Part shown: in pieces, positions 51,154-64,000 of the stretch
How positions within the stretch are numbered: position 1 is the first letter of the stretch
Layout of the letters: each line of letters begins with the position of its first letter
NCBI RefSeq assembly: GCF_027744825.2
Contig: NC_071340.1
Span: 1,061,501-1,125,500 of the forward strand
DNA from: Synchiropus splendidus
Taxonomy: Eukaryota > Chordata > Actinopteri > Syngnathiformes > Callionymidae
Direction of reading: 5' to 3'
DNA: 64,000 nucleotides
Notes under the pieces: generated by a model
The model's input: the letters and a program-made list of their open reading frames with translations, nothing else
Database searches by the model: none
What the model was told of the DNA's origin: nothing
Translations under genes and position numbers: made by a program

Positions 51154-54100
51154 TTTAACCTCCCACTATAGCAGAAAGTGTCTTTCTAGTAGTTGCACAT
51201 CAAATCTAAGCTGTCTGAAGTGTTTTTCTAAAGTTATCAACACTTTTATGTTTGGCGTTCCGAAACCCACCTTATCTCAGGCTGAAAAGCGTTTTTGTGC
51301 ATTGTGCCATAACTTTTCAGGAAAGCTTCAGAACATGAAATTTTAACCTCCCACTAAAGCAGAAAGGGTCTTTCTAGTAGTTGCACATCAAATCCAAACT
51401 GTCTGAAGTGTTTTTCCAAAGTTATCAACACTTTTATGTTTGGCGTTCCGAAACCCACCTTATCTCAGGCTGAAAAGCGTTTTTACGCAATGTGCCATAA
51501 CTTTTCAGGGAAGCTTCAGAACATGAAATTTTAGCCTCCCACTATAGCAGAAAGGGTCTTTCTAGTAGGTGCACATCAAATCTAAGCTCTCTGAAGTGTT
51601 TTTCGAAAGTTATCAACACTTTTATGTTTGGCGTTCCGAAACCCACCTTATCTCAGGCTGAAAAGCGTTTTTGTGCATTGTGCCATAACTTTTCAGGGAA
51701 GCTTCAGAACATGAAATTTTAACCTCCCACTATAGCAGAAAGGGTCTTTCTAGTAGTTGCACATCAAATCTAAACTGTCTGAAGTGTTTTTCCAAAGTTA
51801 TTAACACTTTTATGTTTGGCGTTCCGAAACCCACCTTATCTCACGCTGAAAAGCGTTTTTGTGCATTGTGCCATAACTTTTCAGGGAAGCTTCAGAACAT
51901 GAAATTTTAACCTCCCACTATAGCAGAAAGGGTCTTTCTAGTAGTTGCACATCAAATCTAAGCTGTCTGAAGTGTTTTTCAAAAGTTATCAACACTTTTA
52001 TGTTTGGCGTTCCGAAACCCACCTTATCTCAGGCTGAAAAGCGTTTTTGTGCATTGTGCCATAACTTTTCTGGAAAGCTTCAGAACATGAAATTTTAACC
52101 TCCCACTATAGCAGAAAGGGTCTTTCTAGTAGGTGCACATCAAATCTAAGCTGTCTGAAGTGTTTTTCGAAAGTTATCAACACTTTTATGTTTGGCGTTC
52201 CGAAACCCACCTTATCTCAGGCTGAAAAGCGTTTTTGTGCATTGTGCCATAACTTTTCAGGGAAGCTTCAGAACATGAAATTTTAACCTCCCACTATAGC
52301 AGAAAGGGTCTTTCTAGTAGTTGCACATCAAATCTAAGCTGTCTGAAGTGTTTTTCTAAAGTTATCAACACTTTTATGTTTGGCGTTCCGAAACCCACCT
52401 TATCTCAGGCTGAAAAGCGTTTTTGTGCATTGTGCCATAACTTTTCAGGAAAGCTTCAGAACATGAAATTTTAACCTCCCACTATAGCAGAAAGGGTCTT
52501 TCTAGTAGTTGCACATCAAATCTAAACTGTCTGAAGTGTTTTTCCAAAGTTATCAACACTTTTATGTTTGGCGTTCCGAAACCCACCTTATCTCAGGCTG
52601 AAAAGCGTTTTTACGCATTGTGCCATAACTTTTCAGGGAAGCTTCAGAACATGAAATTTTAACCTCCCACTATAGCAGAAAGGGTCTTTCTAGTAGGTGC
52701 ACATCAAATCTAAGCTCTCTGAAGTGTTTTTCGAAAGTTATCAACACTTTTATGTTTGGCGTTCCGAAACCCACCTTATCTCAGGCTGAAAAGCGTTTTT
52801 GTGCATTGTGCCATAACTTTTCAGGGAAGCTTCAGAACATGAAATTTTAACCTCCCACTATAGCAGAAAGGGTCTTTCTAGTAGTTGCACATCAAATCTA
52901 AACTGTCTGAAGTGTTTTTCCAAAGTTATTAACACTTTTATGTTTGGCGTTCCGAAACCCACCTTATCTCAGGCTGAAAAGCGTTTTTGTGCATTGTGCC
53001 ATAACTTTTCAGGGAAGCTTCAGAACATGAAATTTTAACCTCCCACTATAGCAGAAAGGGTCTTTCTAGTAGTTGCACATCAAATCTAAACTGTCTGAAG
53101 TGTTTTTCCAAAGTTATCAACACTTTTATGTTTGGCGTTCCGAAACCCACCTTATCTCAGGCTGAAAAGCGTTTTTGTGCATTGTGCCATAACTTTTCAG
53201 GGAAGCTTCAGAACATGAAATTTTAACCTCCCACTATAGCAGAAAGGGTCTTTCTAGTAGTTGCACATCAAATCTAAGCTGTCTGAAGTGTTTTTCAAAA
53301 GTTATCAACACTTTTATGTTTGGCGTTCCGAAACCCACCTTATCTCAGGCTGAAAAGCGTTTTTGTGCATTGTGCCATAACTTTTCAGGGAAGCTTCAGA
53401 ACATGAAATTTTAACCTCCCACTATAGCAGAAAGGGTCTTTCTAGTAGTTGCACATCAAATCTAAACTGTCTGAAGTGTTTTTCCAAAGTTATCAACACT
53501 TTTATGTTTGGCGTTCCGAAACCCACCTTATCTCAGGCTGAAAAGCGTTTTTGTGCATTGTGCCATAACTTTTCAGGGAAGCTTCAGAACATGAAATTTT
53601 AACCTCCCACTATAGCAGAAAGGGTCTTTCTAGTAGTTGCACATCAAATCTAAACTGTCTGAAGTGTTTTTCCAAAGTTATCAACACTTTTATGTTTGGC
53701 GTTCCGAAACCCACCTTATCTCAGGCTGAAAAGCGTTTTTGTGCATTGTGCCATAACTTTTCAGGGAAGCTTCAGAACATGAAATTTTAACCTCCCACTA
53801 TAGCAGAAAGGGTCTTTCTAGTAGTTGCACATCAAATCTAAACTGTCTGAAGTGTTTTTCCAAAGTTATCAACACTTTTATGTTTGGCGTTCCGAAACCC
53901 ACCTTATCTCAGGCTGAAAAGCGTTTTTGTGCATTGTGCCATAACTTTTCAGGGAAGCTTCAGAACATGAAATTTTAACCTGCCACTATAGCAGAAAGGG
54001 TCTTTCTAGTAGTTGCACATCAAATCTAAGCTGTCTGAAGTGTTTTTCAAAAGTTATCAACACTTTTATGTTTGGCGTTCCGAAACCCACCTTATCTCAG

Positions 54101-57100
54101 GCTGAAAAGCGTTTTTGTGCATTGTGCCATAACTTTTCAGGAAAGCTTCAGAACATGAAATTTTAACCTCCCACTATAGCAGAAAGGGTCTTTCTAGTAG
54201 TTGCACATCAAATCTAAACTGTCTGAAGTGTTTTTCCAAAGTTATCAACACTTTTATGTTTGGCGTTCCGAAACCCACCTTATCTCAGGCTGAAAAGCGT
54301 TTTTACGCATTGTGCCATAACTTTTCAGGGAAGCTTCAGAACATGAAATTTTAACCTCCCACTATAGCAGAAAGGGTCTTTCTAGTAGGTGCACATCAAA
54401 TCTAAGCTCTCTGAAGTGTTTTTCGAAAGTTATCAACACTTTTATGTTTGGCGTTCCGAAACCCACCTTATCTCAGGCTGAAAAGCGTTTTTGTGCATTG
54501 TGCCATAACTTTTCAGGAAAGCTTCAGAACTTGAAATTTTAACCTCCCACTATAGCAGAAAGGGTCTTTCTAGTAGTTGCACATCAAATCTAAACTGTCT
54601 GAAGTGTTTTTCCAAAGTTATCAACACTTTTATGTTTGGCGTTCCGAAACCCACCTTATCTCAGGCTGAAAAGCGTTTTTACGCATTGTGCCATAACTTT
54701 TCAGGGAAGCTTCAGAACATGAAATTTTAACCTCCCACTATAGCAGAAAGGGTCTTTCTAGTAGGTGCACATCAAATCTAAGCTCTCTGAAGTGTTTTTC
54801 GAAAGTTATCAACACTTTTATGTTTGGCGTTCCGAAACCCACCTTAACTCAGGCTGAAAAGCGTTTTTGTGCATTGTGCCATAACTTTTCAGGGAAGCTT
54901 CAGAACATGAAATTTTAACCTCCCACTATAGCAGAAAGGGTCTTTCTAGTAGTTGCACATCAAATCTAAACTGTCTGAAGTGTTTTTCCAAAGTTATTAA
55001 CACTTTTATGTTTGGCGTTCCGAAACCCACCTTATCTCAGGCTGAAAAGCGTTTTTGTGCATTGTGCCATAACTTTTCAGGGAAGCTTCAGAACATGAAA
55101 TTTTAACCTCCCACTATAGCAGAAAGGGTCTTTCTAGTAGTTGCACATCAAATCTAAGCTGTCTGAAGTGTTTTTCAAAAGTTATCAACACTTTTATGTT
55201 TGGCGTTCCGAAACCCACCTTATCTCAGGCTGAAAAGCGTTTTTGTGCATTGTGCAATAACTTTTCAGGAAAGCTTCAGAACATGAAATTTTAACCTCCC
55301 ACTATAGCAGAAAGGGTCTTTCTAGTAGGTGCACATCAAATCTAAGCTGTCTGAAGTGTTTTTCGAAAGTTATCAACACTTTTATGTTTGGCGTTCCGAA
55401 ACCCACCTTATCTCAGGCTGAAAAGCGTTTTTGTGCATTGTGCCATAACTTTTCAGGGAAGCTTCAGAACATGGAATTTTAACCTCCCACTATAGCAGAA
55501 AGGGTCTTTCTAGTAGTTGCACATCAAATCTAAGCTGTCTGAAGTGTTTTTCTAAAGTTATCAACACTTTTATGTTTGGCGTTCCGAAACCCACCTTATC
55601 TCAGGCTGAAAAGCGTTTTTGTGCATTGTGCCATAACTTTTCAGGAAAGCTTCAGAACATGAAATTTTAACCTCCCACTATAGCAGAAAGTGTCTTTCTA
55701 GTAGTTGCACATCAAATCTAAACTGTCTGAAGTGTTTTTCCAAAGTTATCAACACTTTTATGTTTGGCGTTCCGAAACCCACCTTATCTCAGGCTGAAAA
55801 GCGTTTTTACGCATTGTGCCATAACTTTTCAGGGAAGCTTCAGAACATGAAATTTTAACCTCCCACTATAGCAGAAAGGGTCTTTCTAGTAGTTGCACAT
55901 CAAATCTAAACTGTCTGAAGTGTTTTTCCAAAGTTATCAACACTTTTATGTTTGGCGTTCCGAAACCCACCTTATCTCAGGCTGAAAAGCGTTTTTACGC
56001 ATTGTGCCATAACTTTTCAGGGAAGCTTCAGAACATGAAATTTTAACCTCCCACTATAGCAGAAAGGGTCTTTCTAGTAGGTGCACATCAAATCTAAGCT
56101 GTCTGAAGTGTTTTTCGAAAGTTATCAACACTTTTATGTTTGGCGTTCCGAAACCCACCTTATCTCAGGCTGAAAAGCGTTTTTGTGCATTGTGCCATAA
56201 CTTTTCAGGGAAGCTTCAGAACATGAAATTTTAACCTCCCACTATAGCAGAAAGGGTCTTTCTAGTAGTTGCACATCAAATCTAAGCTGTCTGAAGTGTT
56301 TTTCTAAAGTTATCAACACTTTTATGTTTGGCGTTCCGAAACCCACCTTATCTCAGGCTGAAAAGCGTTTTTGTGCATTGTGCCATAACTTTTCAGGAAA
56401 GCTTCAGAACATGAAATTTTAACCTCCCACTATAGCAGAAAGGGTCTTTCTAGTAGTTGCACATCAAATCTAAACTGTCTGAAGTGTTTTTCCAAAGTTA
56501 TCAACACTTTTATGTTTGGCGTTCCGAAACCCACCTTATCTCAGGCTGAAAAGCGTTTTTACGCATTGTGCCATAACTTTTCAGGGAAGCTTCAGAACAT
56601 GAAATTTTAACCCCCCACTATAGCAGAAAGGGTCTTTCTAGTAGGTGCACATCAAATCTAAGCTCTCTGAAGTGTTTTTCGAAAGTTATCAACACTTTTA
56701 TGTTTGGCGTTCCGAAACCCACCTTATCTCAGGCTGAAAAGCGTTTTAGTGCATTGTGCCATAACTTTTCAGGGAAGCTTCAGAACATGAAATTTTAACC
56801 TCCCACTATAGCAGAAAGGGTCTTTCTAGTAGTTGCACATCAAATCTAAGCTGTCTGAAGTGTTTTTCAAAAGTTATCAACACTTTTATGTTTGGCGTTC
56901 CGAAACCCACCTTATCTCAGGCTGAAAAGCGTTTTTGTGCATTGTGCCATAACTTTTCAGGAAAGCTTCAGAACATGAAATTTTAACCTCCCACTATAGC
57001 AGAAAGGGTCTTTCTAGTAGGTGCACATCAAATCTAAGCTGTCTGAAGTGTTTTTCGAAAGTTATCAACACTTTTATGTTTGGCGTTCCGAAACCCACCT

Positions 57101-57733
57101 TATCTCAGGCTGAAAAGCGTTTTTGTGCATTGTGCCATAACTTTTCAGGGAAGCTTCAGAACATGAAATTTTAACCTCCCACTATAGCAGAAAGGGTCTT
57201 TCTAGTAGTTGCACATCAAATCTAAGCTGTCTGAAGTGTTTTTCTAAAGTTATCAACACTTTTATGTTTTGCGTTCCGAAACCCACCTTATCTCAGGCTG
57301 AAAAGCGTTTTTGTGCATTGTGCCATAACTTTTCAGGAAAGCTTCAGAACATGAAATTTTAACCTCCCACTATAGCAGAAAGGGTCTTTCTAGTAGTTGC
57401 ACATCAAATCTAAACTGTCTGAAGTGTTTTTCCAAAGTTATCAACACTTTTATGTTTGGCGTTCCGAAACCCACCTTATCTCAGGCTGAAAAGCGTTTTT
57501 ACGCATTGTGCCATAACTTTTCAGGGAAGCTTCAGAACATGAAATTTTAACCTCCCACTATAGCATAAAGGGTCTTTCTAGTAGGTGCACATCAAATCTA
57601 AGCTCTCTGAAGTGTTTTTCGAAAGTTATCAACACTTTTATGTTTGGCGTTCCGAAACCCACCTTATCTCAGGCTGAAAAGCGTTTTTGTGCATTGTGCG
57701 ATAACTTTTCAGGGAAGCTTCAGAACATGAAAT

Positions 57734-60700
57734 TTTAACCTCCCACTATAGCAGAAAGGGTCTTTCTAGTAGTTGCACATCAAATCTAAACTGTCTGAAG
57801 TGTTTTTCCAAAGTTATTAACACTTTTATGTTTGGCGTTCCGAAACCCACCTTATCTCAGGCTGAAAAGCGTTTTTGTGCATTGTGCCATAACTTTTCAG
57901 GGAAGCTTCAGAACATGAAATTTTAACCTCCCACTGTAGCAGAAAGGGTCTTTCTAGTAGTTGCACATCAAATCTAAGCTGTCTGAAGTGTTTTTCAAAA
58001 GTTATCAACACTTTTATGTTTGGCGTTCCGAAACCCACCTTATCTCAGGCTGAAAAGCGTTTTTGTGCATTGTGCCATAACTTTTCAGGGAAGCTTCAGA
58101 ACATGAAATTTTAACCTCCCACTATAGCAGAAAGGGTCTTTCTAGTAGTTGCACATCAAATCTAAACTGTCTGAAGTGTTTTTCCAAAGTTATTAACACT
58201 TTTATGTTTGGCGTTCCGAAACCCACCTTATCTCAGGCTGAAAAGCGTTTTTGTGCATTGTGCCATAACTTTTCAGGGAAGCTTCAGAACATGAAATTTT
58301 AACCTCCCACTATAGCAGAAAGGGTCTTTCTAGTAGTTGCACATCAAATCTAAACTGTCTGAAGTGTTTTTCCAAAGTTATCAACACTTTTATGTTTGGC
58401 GTTCCGAAACCCACCTTATCTCAGGCTGAAAAGCGTTTTTGTGCATTGTGCCATAACTTTTCAGGGAAGCTTCAGAACATGAAATTTTAACCTCCCACTA
58501 TAGCAGAAAGGGTCTTTCTAGTAGGTGCACATCAAATCTAAGCTCTCTGAAGTGTTTTTCGAAAGTTATCAACACTTTTATGTTTGGCGTTCCGAAACCC
58601 ACCTTATCTCAGGCTGAAAAGCGTTTTTGTGCATTGTGCCATAACTTTTCAGGGAAGCTTCAGAACATGAAATTTTAACCTCCCACTATAGCAGAAAGGG
58701 TCTTTCTAGTAGTTGCACATCAAATCTAAACTGTCTGAAGTGTTTTTCCAAAGTTATTAACACTTTTATGTTTGGCGTTCCGAAACCCACCTTATCTCAG
58801 GCTGAAAAGCGTTTTTGTGCATTGTGCCATAACTTTTCAGGGAAGCTTCAGAACATGAAATTTTAACCTCCCACTATAGCAGAAAGGGTCTTTCTAGTAG
58901 TTGCACATCAAATCTAAACTGTCTGAAGTGTTTTTCCAAAGTTATCAACACTTTTATGTTTGGCGTTCCGAAACCCACCTTATCTCAGGCTGAAAAGCGT
59001 TTTTACGCATTGTGCCATAACTTTTCAGGGAAGCTTCAGAACATGAAATTTTAACCTCCCACTATAGCATAAAGGGTCTTTCTAGTAGGTGCACATCAAA
59101 TCTAAGCTCTCTGAAGTGTTTTTCGAAAGTTATCAACACTTTTATGTTTGGCGTTCCGAAACCCACCTTATCTCAGGCTGAAAAGCGTTTTTGTGCATTG
59201 TGCGATAACTTTTCAGGGAAGCTTCAGAACATGAAATTTTAACCTCCCACTATAGCAGAAAGGGTCTTTCTAGTAGTTGCACATCAAATCTAAACTGTCT
59301 GAAGTGTTTTTCCAAAGTTATTAACACTTTTATGTTTGGCGTTCCGAAACCCACCTTATCTCAGGCTGAAAAGCGTTTTTGTGCATTGTGCCATAACTTT
59401 TCAGGGAAGCTTCAGAACATGAAATTTTAACCTCCCACTGTAGCAGAAAGGGTCTTTCTAGTAGTTGCACATCAAATCTAAGCTGTCTGAAGTGTTTTTC
59501 AAAAGTTATCAACACTTTTATGTTTGGCGTTCCGAAACCCACCTTATCTCAGGCTGAAAAGCGTTTTTGTGCATTGTGCCATAACTTTTCAGGGAAGCTT
59601 CAGAACATGAAATTTTAACCTCCCACTATAGCAGAAAGGGTCTTTCTAGTAGTTGCACATCAAATCTAAACTGTCTGAAGTGTTTTTCCAAAGTTATTAA
59701 CACTTTTATGTTTGGCGTTCCGAAACCCACCTTATCTCAGGCTGAAAAGCGTTTTTGTGCATTGTGCCATAACTTTTCAGGGAAGCTTCAGAACATGAAA
59801 TTTTAACCTCCCACTATAGCAGAAAGGGTCTTTCTAGTAGTTGCACATCAAATCTAAACTGTCTGAAGTGTTTTTCCAAAGTTATCAACACTTTTATGTT
59901 TGGCGTTCCGAAACCCACCTTATCTCAGGCTGAAAAGCGTTTTTGTGCATTGTGCCATAACTTTTCAGGGAAGCTTCAGAACATGAAATTTTAACCTCCC
60001 ACTATAGCAGAAAGGGTCTTTCTAGTAGGTGCACATCAAATCTAAGCTCTCTGAAGTGTTTTTCGAAAGTTATCAACACTTTTATGTTTGGCGTTCCGAA
60101 ACCCACCTTATCTCAGGCTGAAAAGCGTTTTTGTGCATTGTGCCATAACTTTTCAGGGAAGCTTCAGAACATGAAATTTTAACCTCCCACTATAGCAGAA
60201 AGGGTCTTTCTAGTAGTTGCACATCAAATCTAAACTGTCTGAAGTGTTTTTCCAAAGTTATTAACACTTTTATGTTTGGCGTTCCGAAACCCACCTTATC
60301 TCAGGCTGAAAAGCGTTTTTGTGCATTGTGCCATAACTTTTCAGGGAAGCTTCAGAACATGAAATTTTAACCTCCCACTGTAGCAGAAAGGGTCTTTCTA
60401 GTAGTTGCACATCAAATCTAAGCTGTCTGAAGTGTTTTTCAAAAGTTATCAACACTTTTATGTTTGGCGTTCCGAAACCCACCTTATCTCAGGCTGAAAA
60501 GCGTTTTTGTGCATTGTGCCATAACTTTTCAGGGAAGCTTCAGAACATGAAATTTTAACCTCCCACTATAGCAGAAAGGGTCTTTCTAGTAGTTGCACAT
60601 CAAATCTAAACTGTCTGAAGTGTTTTTCCAAAGTTATTAACACTTTTATGTTTGGCGTTCCGAAACCCACCTTATCTCAGGCTGAAAAGCGTTTTTGTGC

Positions 60701-62621
60701 ATTGTGCCATAACTTTTCAGGGAAGCTTCAGAACATGAAATTTTAACCTCCCACTATAGCAGAAAGGGTCTTTCTAGTAGTTGCACATCAAATCTAAACT
60801 GTCTGAAGTGTTTTTCCAAAGTTATTAACACTTTTATGTTTGGCGTTCCGAAACCCACCTTATCTCAGGCTGAAAAGCGTTTTTGTGCATTGTGCCATAA
60901 CTTTTCAGGGAAGCTTCAGAACATGAAATTTTAACCTCCCACTGTAGCAGAAAGGGTCTTTCTAGTAGTTGCACATCAAATCTAAGCTGTCTGAAGTGTT
61001 TTTCAAAAGTTATCAACACTTTTATGTTTGGCGTTCCGAAACCCACCTTATCTCAGGCTGAAAAGCGTTTTTGTGCATTGTGCCATAACTTTTCAGGGAA
61101 GCTTCAGAACATGAAATTTTAACCTCCCACTATAGCAGAAAGGGTCTTTCTAGTAGTTGCACATCAAATCTAAACTGTCTGAAGTGTTTTTCCAAAGTTA
61201 TTAACACTTTTATGTTTGGCGTTCCGAAACCCACCTTATCTCAGGCTGAAAAGCGTTTTTGTGCATTGTGCCATAACTTTTCAGGGAAGCTTCAGAACAT
61301 GAAATTTTAACCTCCCACTATAGCAGAAAGGGTCTTTCTAGTAGTTGCACATCAAATCTAAACTGTCTGAAGTGTTTTTCCAAAGTTATCAACACTTTTA
61401 TGTTTGGCGTTCCGAAACCCACCTTATCTCAGGCTGAAAAGCGTTTTTGTGCATTGTGCCATAACTTTTCAGGGAAGCTTCAGAACATGAAATTTTAACC
61501 TCCCACTATAGCAGAAAGGGTCTTTCTAGTAGGTGCACATCAAATCTAAGCTCTCTGAAGTGTTTTTCGAAAGTTATCAACACTTTTATGTTTGGCGTTC
61601 CGAAACCCACCTTATCTCAGGCTGAAAAGCGTTTTTGTGCATTGTGCCATAACTTTTCAGGGAAGCTTCAGAACATGAAATTTTAACCTCCCACTATAGC
61701 AGAAAGGGTCTTTCTAGTAGTTGCACATCAAATCTAAACTGTCTGAAGTGTTTTTCCAAAGTTATTAACACTTTTATGTTTGGCGTTCCGAAACCCACCT
61801 TATCTCAGGCTGAAAAGCGTTTTTGTGCATTGTGCCATAACTTTTCAGGGAAGCTTCAGAACATGAAATTTTAACCTCCCACTGTAGCAGAAAGGGTCTT
61901 TCTAGTAGTTGCACATCAAATCTAAGCTGTCTGAAGTGTTTTTCAAAAGTTATCAACACTTTTATGTTTGGCGTTCCGAAACCCACCTTATCTCAGGCTG
62001 AAAAGCGTTTTTGTGCATTGTGCCATAACTTTTCAGGGAAGCTTCAGAACATGAAATTTTAACCTCCCACTATAGCAGAAAGGGTCTTTCTAGTAGTTGC
62101 ACATCAAATCTAAACTGTCTGAAGTGTTTTTCCAAAGTTATTAACACTTTTATGTTTGGCGTTCCGAAACCCACCTTATCTCAGGCTGAAAAGCGTTTTT
62201 GTGCATTGTGCCATAACTTTTCAGGGAAGCTTCAGAACATGAAATTTTAACCTCCCACTATAGCAGAAAGGGTCTTTCTAGTAGTTGCACATCAAATCTA
62301 AACTGTCTGAAGTGTTTTTCCAAAGTTATCAACACTTTTATGTTTGGCGTTCCGAAACCCACCTTATCTCAGGCTGAAAAGCGTTTTTGTGCATTGTGCC
62401 ATAACTTCTCAGGGAAGCTTCAGAACATGAAATTTTAACCTCCCACTATAGCAGAAAGGGTCTTTCTAGTAGGTGCACATCAAATCTAAGCTCTCTGAAG
62501 TGTTTTTCGAAAGTTATCAACACTTTTATGTTTGGCGTTCCGAAACCCACCTTATCTCAGGCTGAAAAGCGTTTTTGTGCATTGTGCCATAACTTTTCAG
62601 GAAAGCTTCAGAACATGAAAT
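57734..62621. repeat. 5-monomer higher-order repeat (940 bp), highly uniform
   Basis: The order delta, gamma with TGTAGC, delta, alpha', beta occurs at 57734-58673, 59238-60177, 60742-61681 and 61682-62621, with a three-monomer partial copy at 60178-60741. The first pentamer is followed by delta, alpha and beta monomers. The beta monomers at about 57546 and 59050 share GCATAAAGG and GTGCGATAAC, so the same region also shows a 1504-bp (8-mer) period. By eye the copies are nearly identical, which suggests recent amplification or conversion. Positions 62622-64000 return to mixed satellite order. Confidence 0.8.
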
Positions 62622-64000
62622 TTTAACCTCCCACTATAGCAGAAAGGGTCTTTCTAGTAGTTGCACATCAAATCTAAACTGTCTGAAGTGGTTTTCCAAA
62701 GTTATCAACACTTTTATGTTTGGCGTTCCGAAACCCACCTTATCTCAGGCTGAAAAGCGTTTTTACGCATTGTGCCATAACTTTTCAGGGAAGCTTCAGA
62801 ACATGAAATTTTAACCTCCCACTATAGCAGAAAGTGTCTTTCTAGTAGTTGCACATCAAATCTAAACTGTCTGAAGTGTTTTTCCAAAGTTATCAACACT
62901 TTTATGTTTGGCGTTCCGAAACCCACCTTATCTCAGGCTGAAAAGCGTTTTTACGCATTGTGCCATAACTTTTCAGGGAAGCTTCAGAACATGAAATTTT
63001 AACCTCCCACTATAGCAGAAAGGGTCTTTCTAGTAGGTGCACATCAAATCTAAGCTCTCTGAAGTGTTTTTCGAAAGTTATCAACACTTTTATGTTTGGC
63101 GTTCCGAAACCCACCTTATCTCAGGCTGAAAAGCGTTTTTGTGCATTGTGCCATAACTTTTCAGGGAAGCTTCAGAACATGAAATTTTAACCTCCCACTA
63201 TAGCAGAAAGGGTCTTTCTAGTAGTTGCACATCAAATCTAAGCTGTCTGAAGTGTTTTTCTAAAGTTATCAACACTTTTATGTTTGGCGTTCCGAAACCC
63301 ACCTTATCTCAGGCTGAAAAGCGTTTTTGTGCATTGTGCCATAACTTTTCAGGAAAGCTTCAGAACATGAAATTTTAACCTCCCACTATAGCAGAAAGGG
63401 TCTTTCTAGTAGGTGCACATCAAATCTAAGCTGTCTGAAGTGTTTTTCGAAAGTTATCAACACTTTTATGTTTGGCGTTCCGAAACCCACCTTATCTCAG
63501 GCTGAAAAGCGTTTTTGTGCATTGTGCCATAACTTTTCAGGGAAGCTTCAGAACATGAAATTTTAACCTCCCACTATAGCAGAAAGGGTCTTTCTAGTAG
63601 TTGCACATCAAATCTAAGCTGTCTGAAGTGTTTTTCTAAAGTTATCAACACTTTTATGTTTGGCGTTCCGAAACCCACCTTGTCTCAGGCTGAAAAGCGT
63701 TTTTGTGCATTGTGCCATAACTTTTCAGGAAAGCTTCAGAACATGAAATTTTAACCTCCCACTATAGCAGAAAGGGTCTTTCTAGTAGTTGCACATCAAA
63801 TCTAAACTGTCTGAAGTGTTTTTCCAAAGTTATCAACACTTTTATGTTTGGCGTTTCGAAACCCACCTTATGTCAGGCTGAAAAGCGTTTTTACGCATTG
63901 TGCCATAACTTTTCAGGGAAGCTTCAGAACATGAAATTTTAACCTCCCACTATAGCAGAAAGGGTCTTTCTAGTAGGTGCACATCAAATCTAAGCTCTCT

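Larger units (their letters stand above)
45337..64000. repeat. 188-bp satellite array, right block
   Basis: About 99 further monomers of the same family and orientation continue after the retroelement. The block begins inside the monomer that the element interrupted: joining 41528 to 45342 restores CTCCCACTATAGCAG. Phase is constant except for a 2-bp loss in the second monomer (AACACTTATG at 45601-45610, normally four T). The array continues past the end of the window. No gene is visible in it. Confidence 0.97.

Noticed and set aside
10961..61986. Recurring 70-residue minus-strand open frames (for example 10961-11173, 21301-21513, 61774-61986)
   Set aside because: They are satellite sequence read backwards. 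The frame has a TAG stop at CTATAG in ordinary monomers and opens only where that site is mutated (mostly TGTAGC). The same product recurs because the satellite recurs; there is no start context or conservation beyond the DNA repeat.

Overview
This window is almost entirely one tandem satellite DNA array. Roughly 320 head-to-tail copies of a 188-bp monomer fill 1-41528 and 45337-64000, all in the same orientation, and the array runs off both ends of the window. There is no ordinary gene, RNA gene, CRISPR array or bacterial-type operon. Array length, head-to-tail order, near-nucleosomal monomer size and nested higher-order repeats (HORs) suggest centromeric or pericentromeric heterochromatin of a eukaryote. 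The retroelement described below looks like the Ty3/Gypsy Tf1/Sushi-type elements of vertebrates, so a teleost fish is my best guess. That is inference; I do not recognise the satellite itself.

The monomers fall into a few diagnostic types. Counting from a monomer start at TTTAACCTCC: alpha has AGTAGTTGCAC, TAAACTG, CCAAAG and usually TTTTTACG; alpha' is the same with TTTTTGTG; beta has AGTAGGTGCAC, TAAGCTC and CGAAAG; gamma has TAAGCTG and CAAAAG (gamma' has CTAAAG); delta has CCAAAG followed by TTATTAAC. These types are ordered into HORs that change along the array: a 9-mer (1-3196), a 15-mer (5077-11056), a 12-monomer block repeated at 25-monomer spacing (13125-20080), a 33-mer containing a 14-mer (21961-34746), an 8-mer (38695-41528), a block at 10-monomer spacing (48334-51153) and a very uniform 5-mer (57734-62621).

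One mobile element interrupts the array at 41529-45336. It is a 3808-bp LTR retrotransposon with TG...CA ends, a 5-bp target-site duplication (CCACT), LTRs of 758 and 723 bp, a polypurine tract, and a 2327-bp internal region. That region encodes only a gag-like N-terminus followed by an Ala/Pro-rich repeat protein. No protease, reverse transcriptase, RNase H or integrase is visible, so the element should be non-autonomous. I see no base substitutions between its LTRs, which indicates a young insertion, but they differ by two length changes.

The most interesting signal is an 11-nt stretch just inside the 5' LTR that is perfectly complementary to 11 nt within the LTR itself. This is the arrangement expected of the self-priming Tf1/Sushi group, where the transcript's own 5' end replaces a tRNA primer.
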